The notes beneath the pieces were generated by a model. The model had not been told where the DNA came from and searched no databases. It worked only from the letters and a program-made list of their open reading frames with translations. Both the position numbers and the translations under genes were made by a program. DNA of 64,000 nucleotides from JANSYP01 sp038751255 (lineage in GTDB: Bacteria; Pseudomonadota; Alphaproteobacteria; Rhodobacterales; Rhodobacteraceae), in assembly GCA_038751255.1 (NCBI GenBank), contig JBCDGN010000002.1, positions 1 through 64,000 on the forward strand, in the 5' to 3' direction. Shown one piece after another: positions 42,708-50,377 of the stretch (its first letter is position 1; every line of letters starts with the position of its first letter).

Positions 42708-43244
42708 TCACGGTGAGGCCTTGCGTGCGGCGGGCAATCCAAGCTCTGCAATCAGTTCGTGCTGCGACTGAGCCAAGAGCTCGCGCGCATATCCGCCGTG
42801 ATAGTTTGCCCAAGCTGCCGCATAGCCCGTCCGGTAGGCAACGAGAATTGGAATGTCGCGCTCCAAACAGGTCTCGATCACTGCGCAGAAGCCCCGACCC
42901 TCAGCCTCGGCCTTGCCAAAGCGGTTGATGACCACCAGAGCGGGCGTGTCGCTTTGCAGCTGTCGCTCTAACTCACTGGCGAGCTCTGCCAAAGCGCCCC
43001 AATCCAAACTACAGCCCAACGCACCTGCCCCACGCTGTTCGCTGACGTCGTGGATGTCCCCGCTCATGAGATTATGAAGCAAAATCCCTTGGATGTTTTC
43101 CGCCTCAGAAGCTGCGTTGTTCTGGACGAACCCGGCCAAGCGATAGCCATTGGCTTGCAGCGTGGATGCAAGGCCCAACAGCAGGTCATCGATCCTGGGG
43201 TCTGCTTCGCGGCAGAGGCCAAAGAGCTGCGGATCAGAGGTCAA
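42708..43244 (-). CDS. DUF2478 family protein
   Basis: A roughly 178-aa protein of the DUF2478 family (YRLAGFVQNN, CSLDWGALAELASELERQL, ALVVINRFGKAEAEGRGFCAVIE, IPILVAYRTGYAAAW). Members resemble P-loop-like nucleotide-binding folds and often sit near molybdenum-cofactor or molybdate genes; no such gene is adjacent here. The start is uncertain: I choose TTG 43244 because the domain begins there; it overlaps the end of xthA by 11 bp and I see no clear ribosome site. The open frame extends antisense-like upstream through xthA, which is not coding. Confidence 0.8.
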   Translation of the reverse strand: MTSDPQLFGLCREADPRIDDLLLGLASTLQANGYRLAGFVQNNAASEAENIQGILLHNLMSGDIHDVSEQRGAGALGCSLDWGALAELASELERQLQSDTPALVVINRFGKAEAEGRGFCAVIETCLERDIPILVAYRTGYAAAWANYHGGYARELLAQSQHELIAELGLPAARKASP

Positions 43245-44022
43245 AGCTGGCAAAGACGGGTGCGTGATCAGACGGTTTTTCCCAGCCGCGCACCTCCCGC
43301 AAGATGCGCGAGGAATGCGCCTTGCCGGCCAAATCCGGCGAGGCCCAGATGTGATCGAGCCGCCGCCCCTTGTCGGCCGCATCCCAGTCCCGCGCCCGAT
43401 AGCTCCACCAGGAATAAAGCTGACCATCTGGTATGTCGGCGCGGGTCACATCCACCCAGCCTCCTGCGGCGCGCGCAGACTCAAAGGCCTCCACCTCGAT
43501 CGGGGTGTGACTGACAACTTTCAGCAGCTGTTTGTGAGACCAAACATCGTCTTCGCGCGGGGCAATATTGAGATCACCCACCAAAATGGATTTCTGTGGT
43601 TTTTCAGATCCGAACCAGTCAGCAAGTTCCGCCACAAAATCAAGCTTATGGCCGAATTTTTCATTCTGCTCGCGATCTGGGACATCGCCCCCGGCAGGCA
43701 CATAGCAATTGTGAATGGTGATCCCGTTTTCCAATTTAGCCGCAACATGGCGAGCATCGCCCTTGCCGACAAAGTCCCGTTGGCCAGCATCTTCCAGCGG
43801 CAGGCGCGACAGGATCGCCACGCCATTGTAGCCCTTTTGCCCCCGCGCCACGCAATGCGCGTAGCCGAGGGGATCAAACATCTCGAGCGGAATTTTCTCA
43901 ACTGGGGACTTGCATTCCTGTAGACACAAGATGTCTGGAGCCTCTTCCTTAAGAAGCTTGGCAACCAAATTGGCACGCAGTCGGACCGAGTTGATGTTCC
44001 AAGTCGCCAAAGTAAAACTCAT
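43234..44022 (-). CDS. xthA: Exodeoxyribonuclease III
   Basis: A 262-aa AP endonuclease of base-excision repair, also 3'-5' exonuclease. Motifs: TWNINSVRLR at the N-terminus, the metal-binding Glu in LCLQECK, GYNGVAILSR, GDLNIAPREDDVW, and the catalytic pair in LDHIW and PSDHAPV at the C-terminus. The start at 44022 (MSFTLATW) is where the fold begins; GGGAG lies about ten bases upstream. The frame upstream to 44199 looks non-coding. DUF2478 follows with an overlap. Confidence 0.97.
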   Translation of the reverse strand: MSFTLATWNINSVRLRANLVAKLLKEEAPDILCLQECKSPVEKIPLEMFDPLGYAHCVARGQKGYNGVAILSRLPLEDAGQRDFVGKGDARHVAAKLENGITIHNCYVPAGGDVPDREQNEKFGHKLDFVAELADWFGSEKPQKSILVGDLNIAPREDDVWSHKQLLKVVSHTPIEVEAFESARAAGGWVDVTRADIPDGQLYSWWSYRARDWDAADKGRRLDHIWASPDLAGKAHSSRILREVRGWEKPSDHAPVFASFDL

Positions 44023-44240
44023 GCGTCGGCTACTCCCCTTTCGCGGCCTGATGGTGTTAACGGTCCGGGCGCGGCTCTGAAAGGGGGAATCGGCCCTTGA
44101 TGGCCGTGTGCGCTGCTCGAATATGTGGCCGATCTGCACCGCACAGGGACCTTGGTGACGGGGGGCGCGGAGGTTCTGTCTTGGGCTGACGATGAACAAT
44201 CAGTATCACCCCACTGCATGATCCGGGAGAATTCTGAAAG

Positions 44241-44966
44241 GTGACAGGGTTGCAGCGCCGCTGGCGCAACTTTGAAATCGCCTTACAAAAAAGCGAGCGC
44301 GTTCAGTCGTTATACAGAACGCTCTACTCAAGATATGTGTCTTGGGTGTTCAGCACCATCCGCTGGGAAAAGATTGGTACGGAAAGCTATGAAGCGGATA
44401 TCGCAAGGGGGGTGCCGCGGCTAATTTGCTTCTGGCACGAGCAGCTTGTGATGATGCCCCACTTGCGCGAGTGGAACGATCACCGTGCCGTCGCGATGGT
44501 GTCGCGCCATGCGGATGCGCAATTCATGGCCGCGCATATGCGCAATCTTGGCGTCGAAGTGATTGAGCTTGGCACCTCAGATGTGAACACCGGCGCGCTA
44601 AGAGAGGCCGTTCGGCTTCTGCGGAACGGAAAGACACTTGCCATTACAGTGGACGGCCCGATGGGGCCCGCGCGCGAAGTCAAACCAGGCGCTTTGGTGA
44701 TTGGGGGACTGGCAGGTTTTCCGGTATCACCCTGCGCCTATCAGGTCAGTCGGGCAATCAGACTACGTACATGGGACCGCCTGATCATTCCGCTGCCATG
44801 GGGGCGTGGCGTGGTGTCGATCGGGCAAGGATTCGCGCCGAAAGCAAGACTGTCAGACGACGAGATGACGGCGGCTTGCCAACGCCTGAAAAGCCTTATC
44901 GATGAACAAGAAGCGATTTGTGTTCAACGCCTGTCCGAAAAGCCTCAAAAATCGCGCAAAACCTGA
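44241..44966 (+). CDS. Lysophospholipid acyltransferase family protein (DUF374)
   Basis: A 241-aa protein of the DUF374/LPLAT family. Motifs: CFWHEQLVMMPHL (His of the HX4-type motif), MVSRHADAQFMAAHMRNLG, and TVDGPMGPAREVKPGALVIG. Family members are believed to acylate lysophospholipids or lipid A precursors at the inner membrane; they are common next to lipid-A genes. Here it is alone between xthA (divergent) and a gene-poor gap before cenR. Start at 44241 as GTG, with GAAAGGTGAC upstream. Confidence 0.88.
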   Translation: MTGLQRRWRNFEIALQKSERVQSLYRTLYSRYVSWVFSTIRWEKIGTESYEADIARGVPRLICFWHEQLVMMPHLREWNDHRAVAMVSRHADAQFMAAHMRNLGVEVIELGTSDVNTGALREAVRLLRNGKTLAITVDGPMGPAREVKPGALVIGGLAGFPVSPCAYQVSRAIRLRTWDRLIIPLPWGRGVVSIGQGFAPKARLSDDEMTAACQRLKSLIDEQEAICVQRLSEKPQKSRKT

Positions 44967-45357
44967 GGCTGATTTGAGACGCGTTTTAGGACGGACATAA
45001 GCTGAGATTGAAAACGGCCCGCGCAGGGACGCGGGCCAGTCCTACAGGGAGGTCGCATCTGTCTCGATGCGTTAAGTTCCGTAGGGTTACTCTAGCAGAT
45101 AGTTGGTCGATAAAACAATGCGACGTTACGGCATGGTATCGTGTACCGAACGTGAAATGTGACGGAAAAAGCGACGTCGTCTCCGACTAAATCTTTTACT
45201 AACAAGAATTTACATTGAGTTGGTAAATGTCCTCAAGATGAACCGTCATGCCACTGCATCGCAATATTAACGCAATTGACGCGTTGGGTTTCGACGAAAC
45301 CTTGAACCACGGCGCCCCTGGCCGGGACGCGCACAAGCCCAGGTGGGCGACCGGGTG
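44967..45357. other. Gene-poor gap of 391 bases with a small-RNA candidate
   Basis: No protein gene is supported. The left third contains a strong GC hairpin and, on the minus strand, a promoter-like pair described in the separate ncRNA entry (45011-45082). The middle (45180-45280) is AT-rich. The right end is the 3' untranslated region of cenR. Confidence 0.5.
45011..45082 (-). ncRNA. Candidate trans-acting small RNA downstream of cenR
   Basis: On the minus strand a promoter-like pair is visible: TTGTTT (45113-45118) and TAGAGT (45089-45094), 18 bases apart. Transcription from about 45082 would give a 72-nt RNA with a first hairpin (GCATC-GAGACA-GATGC, 45053-45068 region), a single-stranded CCTCCC (anti-Shine-Dalgarno-like) and a strong terminal hairpin (8-bp stem GGCCCGCG/CGCGGGCC, 45016-45037) followed by TTTTC. 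Small RNAs with CUCCC-type loops are known in Rhodobacterales and Rhizobiales. No homologue identified by me; it could also be merely the cenR 3' end. Confidence 0.45.
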
Positions 45358-46044
45358 TTATGCGACCAGCCGGTATCCGCCACTTTCCGTCACAAGAAGC
45401 CGCGCATTGGAGGGATCGGGTTCGATCTTTTGGCGCAGACGGTAGATGTGAGTTTCTAGCGTGTGGGTCGTCACGCCGGCATTATAGCCCCAAACCTCAT
45501 GCAACAGGACATCACGTGCCACCACACCTTCCGAGGCACGATAGAGGAACTTCAGAATATTGGTCTCTTTCTCGGTGAGGCGGATTTTCTTGTCCTCCTC
45601 GTCGATCATCATCTTCATCGCTGGCTTGAAAGTGTAATGCCCAAGCTGAAAGACGGCATCCTCGGATTGTTCATGCTGACGTAATTGTGCGCGGATCCTT
45701 GCTAAGAGCACCGGGAACTTAAATGGCTTCGTCACGTAGTCATTGGCACCGGCATCGAGACCGAGGATCGTATCCGCATCGCTGTCATGGCCGGTGAGCA
45801 TTAGGATCGGGCACTTAACGCCTTGCTTTCGCATGATTCTGCAAAGCTCGCGCCCATCGGTGTCAGGCAGTCCCACGTCCAGGATCACAAGGTCATAGAG
45901 CGCCGATTTCGCCTTTATGAGCGCGTCTTGACCATCGCCCGCTTCAAAGACATCGAACTCTTCAGTCATGACCAATTGCTCGGAAAGGGCCTCGCGCAGG
46001 TCCTCGTCATCATCAACTAGAAGAATTTTCTTCAGCGCACCCAT
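45358..46044 (-). CDS. cenR: Response regulator CenR (OmpR family)
   Basis: A 228-aa two-component regulator: receiver domain with phospho-acceptor Asp56 (DLVILDVGLPD) and Lys106 (VTKPF), and an OmpR-type winged helix (LTEKETNILKFLYRA, VTTHTLETHIYRLRQKIE). The sequence follows alphaproteobacterial CenR/OtpR, which controls cell-envelope genes and is essential in several species. The partner kinase CenK is not adjacent. Start 46044 has GAGGAG upstream; the ORF to 46092 adds 16 residues without support. Divergent from ribA. Confidence 0.9.
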   Translation of the reverse strand: MGALKKILLVDDDEDLREALSEQLVMTEEFDVFEAGDGQDALIKAKSALYDLVILDVGLPDTDGRELCRIMRKQGVKCPILMLTGHDSDADTILGLDAGANDYVTKPFKFPVLLARIRAQLRQHEQSEDAVFQLGHYTFKPAMKMMIDEEDKKIRLTEKETNILKFLYRASEGVVARDVLLHEVWGYNAGVTTHTLETHIYRLRQKIEPDPSNARLLVTESGGYRLVA

Positions 46045-46165
46045 GGTGTTTCTCTCCTCTGTTTGGGTATGACATGTGCAACGCCTGGCCAAGCGGCAAG
46101 ATTTGCTGCATTTCTCTCACGCGCTCGTGTGAGAAGAACGGGATTTGTTTCAGGAATACGATGAA

Positions 46166-47266
46166 ATGAGCGATCCTAAGACCCCATCTGACCCTCTTTC
46201 TCCGGGCCTCACGGATTACTTGGCGCGTGCCCGAGCGGATTTGCGTAGCGGTGTTCCGGTGTCGCTTCGCGGCCATGATGGGTCGATCACGCTTGCCGCG
46301 GCGCTCGAGAGTCTGACGACCGAGAAACTCGCGTCGCTGCGCAAAGTAGGTCCCGGCATGGTGGTTCTGACCGCGCGCCGCGCCACAACGCTGAAAGCGC
46401 GCCCCTATGATGGGGACGTCGCGCGGATACCGCTGCCTGATTGGGCTGATTTGTCCTGGCTCCATGCCTTGGCCAATCCTGCGGGCGATCTGGATCATCC
46501 GATGAAAGGGCCGCTTCCCGCCGCGCGCGATGGCGATGCAGCCGCGGCACGCGCTGCAATCAAGCTGGTCAAAGAAGCAAGGCTTCTACCTGCCGCACTG
46601 ATTGTGATGGTACAAGGTGCGGCGCCTACCGACTTAACGGAGATCGCAATAGACACCATCGCACAGCCCGCAGAACTGCTGGACATGGCACCGGTGGCTG
46701 CGGCGCGCTTGCCGATGATGGTGTCTCCGCATGGCCGATTGCATATCTTCCGACCCGAAGATGGCGGTGAAGAACACTACGCCGTTGAAATCGGCAGCCC
46801 GCCTCGGTCCGAACCGGTGCTTTCTCGGTTGCATTCCGCGTGTTTCACCGGGGATATTCTGGGCTCGCTGAAATGTGACTGTGGCCCGCAATTGCGCGGC
46901 GCTTTGGATCAGATGGCTGCGGAAGGTGCGGGCGTTCTTCTTTATCTCAATCAGGAAGGCCGCGGTATTGGATTGGCCAACAAGATGCGTGCTTATGCGC
47001 TTCAGGATCAAGGGTTTGACACCGTCGAGGCCAATCATCGGCTTGGTTTTGAAGATGATGAGCGTGATTTCCGATTGGGCGCTCAGATCCTTCGCGAGAT
47101 GGGATTTTCCCAAGTGCGGCTGATGACCAACAATCCGGCCAAAGTCGCGAAGATGGAGGATTGCGGTATCAAAGTGGTTGAGCGGGTGCCTCTGATCACC
47201 GAGCAAACTGCTGAGAACGCAGGATACCTCGCCACGAAGGCCTCCAAATCGGGACATCTTTTGTGA
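46166..47266 (+). CDS. ribA: GTP cyclohydrolase II with divergent N-terminal domain
   Basis: A 366-aa enzyme of riboflavin synthesis. The C-terminal 200 residues are a standard GTP cyclohydrolase II: zinc Cys in SACFTGDILGSLKCDCG, catalytic Arg in LNQEGRGIGLANK, NHRLGFEDDERDF. The N-terminal 165 residues align loosely with DHBP synthase (ADLRSGVPVSL, TTEKLASLRKV) but lack its acidic catalytic DDEDRENE-type loop, so a second activity is unlikely. The start at ATG 46166 follows AGGA; a TTG at 46145 is possible. The next gene overlaps by 4 bp. Confidence 0.95.
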   Translation: MSDPKTPSDPLSPGLTDYLARARADLRSGVPVSLRGHDGSITLAAALESLTTEKLASLRKVGPGMVVLTARRATTLKARPYDGDVARIPLPDWADLSWLHALANPAGDLDHPMKGPLPAARDGDAAAARAAIKLVKEARLLPAALIVMVQGAAPTDLTEIAIDTIAQPAELLDMAPVAAARLPMMVSPHGRLHIFRPEDGGEEHYAVEIGSPPRSEPVLSRLHSACFTGDILGSLKCDCGPQLRGALDQMAAEGAGVLLYLNQEGRGIGLANKMRAYALQDQGFDTVEANHRLGFEDDERDFRLGAQILREMGFSQVRLMTNNPAKVAKMEDCGIKVVERVPLITEQTAENAGYLATKASKSGHLL

Positions 47267-47769
47267 GCAAAGCCACGCAGGTGGACATCGTCGTGACCCG
47301 CTGGGGTGCGCGTTTCATGGGGCGTCGCATCCCATGTTCGATCGGCCGCGGCGGCATCACCGAAGACAAGCGCGAAGGCGATTGGGCGACCCCGGCAGGC
47401 GCGCATCGGATTGTTGGTGCGCTGTGGCGACCGGACCGACTAGTAAGACCTTGTTCTTGGGCAGTACCGATCCATCCCTCCGACCTTTGGTCCGACGATC
47501 CCAAGGATCAAGACTACAACCACATGGTCCAAGCGCCCTACCCTCATAGTCACGAAGAACTACGCCGAGCCGATCGGCTTTATGACATGGTTCTAGTGAC
47601 CGATTGGAATTGGCCCCATGCAGAACCTGGGAAAGGGTCTGCGATTTTCATCCATTGCTGGCGAAGCCCGCGCCGTTACACGGCAGGCTGCGTGGCCTTT
47701 GATCCAAGCGACCTGCGCTGGATGCTTCGCCATATTCGATATGAGAGCCGCCTCATCGTGCGACAGTAA
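47263..47769 (+). CDS. YkuD-fold (L,D-transpeptidase-like) protein
   Basis: A 168-aa protein with the catalytic pattern of the YkuD domain: His131 in GSAIFIHCW and Cys143 in YTAGCVAF. There is no signal peptide or membrane segment, so it is either cytoplasmic or exported by a non-classical route; classical L,D-transpeptidases act in the periplasm. Starts with GTG 47263 overlapping ribA by 4 bp, so the two are co-translated. It converges on the yggS gene, 4 bp apart. Small YkuD proteins without signal are known in Rhodobacterales; their substrate is unknown. Confidence 0.88.
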   Translation: MSKATQVDIVVTRWGARFMGRRIPCSIGRGGITEDKREGDWATPAGAHRIVGALWRPDRLVRPCSWAVPIHPSDLWSDDPKDQDYNHMVQAPYPHSHEELRRADRLYDMVLVTDWNWPHAEPGKGSAIFIHCWRSPRRYTAGCVAFDPSDLRWMLRHIRYESRLIVRQ

Positions 47770-47773
47770 CCGC

Positions 47774-48436
47774 TCAGGCCGCTGGCGGTGCCACGCGGGC
47801 CCCAAAAATCGCCGAACCGACCCGCACATGAGTGGCCCCAAGCGCTACGGCGCGCTCAAAATCGCCAGACATGCCCATTGAAAGACCCGTGAGACCGTTT
47901 CGTTCAGCCATTTTCGCCAGAAGCGCAAAATGCAACGAGGGCTCTTCGTCCACAGGCGGGATGCACATCAGCCCCGAGATGGGGAGATCCATAGCTCGGC
48001 ATGTGGCAATGAAAGCATCGGTTTCGGACGGGAGCACACCGGCTTTCTGAGGCTCCTCCCCGGTGTTGACTTGAATGAAGACCTCAGGCGATGCACTGCG
48101 TTCTTGTGCGAGATCGGAGAGACGCCGCGCGAGTTTTTCGCGATCAACGGAGTGGATGGCATCGAAGAGCTCCACTGCTTGCTTGACCTTATTGCTTTGC
48201 AAAGGTCCCACAAGATGAAGCTCAATACCTGCGTATTTCTCTTTGAATGCAGGCCATTTGCCCCCTGCTTCTTGCACCCGGTTTTCCCCAAAGAGCCGAT
48301 GGCCCTGGTCAAGCACTGCTTCTATCCGATCAAGTGGTTGCACTTTGGAAACCGCAATCAGCCGGGTCGATCCTGGGGCGCGTCCGGTGCGCGTCTCTTC
48401 CGCGGCGATACGTTTCTCAATCTCTTCAAGACCCAT
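47774..48436 (-). CDS. YggS-family PLP homeostasis protein
   Basis: A 220-aa PLP-binding TIM-barrel protein. The PLP Lys is Lys31 in LIAVSKVQP; FGENRVQEA, HLVGPLQSNKVK and the C-terminal LSMGMSGDFERAVALGATHVRVGSAIFG are the family signatures. YggS homologues maintain pyridoxal phosphate and amino-acid balance. The gene reads away from the porin terminator. Confidence 0.97.
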   Translation of the reverse strand: MGLEEIEKRIAAEETRTGRAPGSTRLIAVSKVQPLDRIEAVLDQGHRLFGENRVQEAGGKWPAFKEKYAGIELHLVGPLQSNKVKQAVELFDAIHSVDREKLARRLSDLAQERSASPEVFIQVNTGEEPQKAGVLPSETDAFIATCRAMDLPISGLMCIPPVDEEPSLHFALLAKMAERNGLTGLSMGMSGDFERAVALGATHVRVGSAIFGARVAPPAA

Positions 48437-48484
48437 GTCGTCCTCCGTCTTGCGCAGGGACGTAGATCGCGCCGCTCAAAAAGA

Positions 48485-48512
48485 AAAGAGCGGACCAAAG
48501 GGCCCGCTCTTT
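48485..48512 (-). terminator. Rho-independent terminator of the porin gene
   Basis: A 9-bp stem (AAAGAGCGG, 48485-48493, with CCGCTCTTT, 48504-48512) with a 10-base loop. On the minus strand it is followed by TTTTCTTTTT, and it lies 24 bases after the porin stop. It fits a strong transcript such as a major porin. Confidence 0.9.
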
Positions 48513-48535
48513 CATCCAAAACCTGTCGGATTCGA

Positions 48536-49603
48536 TTAGAACGCGAAGTCCAGACCGAAGTCGAAGAAGGTACCGTCGTCGGAAACGATAACGGAGGGAT
48601 CGTCGTTACTTGGAACTGTGATGTCTGCGTATGTCACACCAGCAACAATCGCCAGGCCACCACCGAGATCATAGGACACACCGCCGCCGACAAAGTAAGT
48701 GTTGTCGAGGGTGGATGGGTCGAGCGCACGGTAGAAGATGCCGAGGGTCACGGCATCAAAGGTGTACTCTGCACCGATACCCCACTGCTCGGTATGCTCT
48801 CTGGTCGGCGCACCTACTTCGCGATATTCAAGGTAGCCGTAAGTACCGGTCACTGCGACGCCTGCGACCCCTACACCGACCGATCCGATAATATGATCAA
48901 TGCGGTTTCCATCTGGGTCTGTGGCAATTGTCAGATCACCATCGTTCCCAATTGGGAGATCTGTGTCGAAGATGGTGATGGTTGATCCACCGAGGACGCT
49001 TTCATAACCGAGGGCAACATTCCAGAGACCGCCATCGTAGGCTGCACCGAGAGAGTAGCCTTCTTCGTCGTTCAGACCGACGGCACCCGTAAACCCTGCA
49101 ATGTCATAGGTGTAGAGGGCAAGAGGACCCTGTCCGCCATTACAGTTAGGGTTGTCCTCTTCACAGGAAGGATCGCCTGCGCTCAGAAGGTAGATGTTTT
49201 CGTTGAAGTCACCGTTGCCGGTCAACGAAACGTTACCAGGCAGGTCGCCATTAACTTCTTCCGCGGCGCCGCCGGTGTCACCCATGGCGAGCTGACCGAA
49301 TTCACCGGTGACGAAGACCGTACCGTTGAAACCGACTGTACCCTGTGCGCCAGGAGTGTCGTCTGCGTCGATGTTCGCACCGAAGATCAGGCCGCCATCG
49401 GATTCACCAGAAGCGGTGAAGTCAATGTCCAGATCGTAGACAAAGGAGTAGTCAGTGTCTTCGCCATTAGTGCCTTTTTGATAAACACCATCGACATCTG
49501 TGTAGGCGATACCGTAGTAAGCGTCGCCGCCTACGGTAACTTCAGCGGCGGCGACCGAGGCGGTCAGTGCCAGCGCGCTGGAAGCAAGGAGAATCTTTTT
49601 CAT
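48536..49603 (-). CDS. Outer-membrane porin (Rhodobacter type)
   Basis: A 355-aa beta-barrel porin. A signal peptide (MKKILLASSALALTASVAAA) is followed by beta-strand-rich sequence of alternating aromatic/hydrophobic residues, an acidic central loop (the L3-type eyelet region, with two Cys in PSCEEDNPNC that could form a disulfide), and a C-terminal Phe (DFGLDFAF), the recognition signal for outer-membrane insertion. Closest in appearance to Rhodobacter capsulatus-type porins. A strong Shine-Dalgarno (GAGGG) precedes ATG 49603, and a terminator follows the stop. Confidence 0.93.
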   Translation of the reverse strand: MKKILLASSALALTASVAAAEVTVGGDAYYGIAYTDVDGVYQKGTNGEDTDYSFVYDLDIDFTASGESDGGLIFGANIDADDTPGAQGTVGFNGTVFVTGEFGQLAMGDTGGAAEEVNGDLPGNVSLTGNGDFNENIYLLSAGDPSCEEDNPNCNGGQGPLALYTYDIAGFTGAVGLNDEEGYSLGAAYDGGLWNVALGYESVLGGSTITIFDTDLPIGNDGDLTIATDPDGNRIDHIIGSVGVGVAGVAVTGTYGYLEYREVGAPTREHTEQWGIGAEYTFDAVTLGIFYRALDPSTLDNTYFVGGGVSYDLGGGLAIVAGVTYADITVPSNDDPSVIVSDDGTFFDFGLDFAF

Positions 49604-49865
49604 CGTTTCCCTCGTTGATTAAGGCGTCCTCAACCGGGACCCCCCGTTTGAGTTGTCTCTGTCTCTCGCTTTCACGATACGATTACAAGTTGCTGAGAAA
49701 CACCTCGCCCAGCGGCGCAAAAATTGGTGCAGCTTTGCCACAGTGGGATTTCGCGCATAACCCTCGGCGCTTACCCCGTCTGAGCACGCAGTGCTTGCCG
49801 TGCCCGACGCGCCCGGCTAGAGACAGCGTCGCACCATCTAAGACAACTCCGGATACCGGCTTGCT
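49604..49865. promoter_or_regulatory. Divergent upstream region of the porin and DUF3576 genes
   Basis: These 262 bases must carry the porin promoter and leader on the minus strand and the promoter of the DUF3576-leuS operon on the plus strand. I cannot assign boxes with certainty. No open frame with a ribosome site was seen. Confidence 0.4.
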
Positions 49866-50342
49866 ATGGCATTGTCATCTCACGCGCGTACGATCTTCTG
49901 CCTCGTCCTCTCTTTGACCTCTTTTGGGCTCCTATCCGCTTGTGGGCCAAGCGATCCGCAAGAGTTCACACCGGGCGACGAGAGTTTTCGGGACAATCGG
50001 TCCAGTTTTTTTGCATTGTTCGAAAATAGGGACGATCCGAATGTCACCTTGGAAGTAAACAAGTATCTTTGGACCGCATCTATCGATGTTCTTGGCTTCA
50101 TGCCGGTGCAATCTGCTGATCCATTTTCGGGTCTGCTTGTCTTTGGGTATGGCACTCCACCCGGAGGCAGTCGCTCTTACCGCGCCACGGTCTTGATCGA
50201 CGATCCAGCACTTGATGCGCGGTCTTTGAACCTATCGTTGCAAACACGGTCCGGTCCTGCCGATGCCGATACCGTCCGGGCGGTTGAGGATGCGATTCTG
50301 ACCCGCGCCAGACAACTGCGCATCGACGACAACAGACTCTGA
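49866..50342 (+). CDS. DUF3576 lipoprotein
   Basis: A 158-aa lipoprotein: hydrophobic signal (IFCLVLSLTSFGLLSAC) with lipobox LSAC, Cys near residue 26. The rest matches DUF3576 (NKYLWTASIDVLGFMPVQSADPFSGLL), an alphaproteobacterial envelope family placed just before leuS in many genomes. The function is unknown; the position suggests outer-membrane or LPS-transport work with LptE. The leuS start lies 35 bp downstream. Confidence 0.9.
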   Translation: MALSSHARTIFCLVLSLTSFGLLSACGPSDPQEFTPGDESFRDNRSSFFALFENRDDPNVTLEVNKYLWTASIDVLGFMPVQSADPFSGLLVFGYGTPPGGSRSYRATVLIDDPALDARSLNLSLQTRSGPADADTVRAVEDAILTRARQLRIDDNRL

Positions 50343-50377
50343 CCGCGGGGTTCCGCACAGCCTTAAGGACGATCCAA

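Noticed and set aside
46115..46134. Inverted repeat TCTCAC / GTGAGA between cenR and ribA
   Set aside because: Only six bases per arm with an 8-base loop, no T tract, and no partner motif seen. Could be a weak operator but not supported.
47930..48985. 351-aa plus-strand frame across yggS, the terminator and the porin
   Set aside because: It runs through a terminator hairpin and two well-supported minus-strand genes; no domain.
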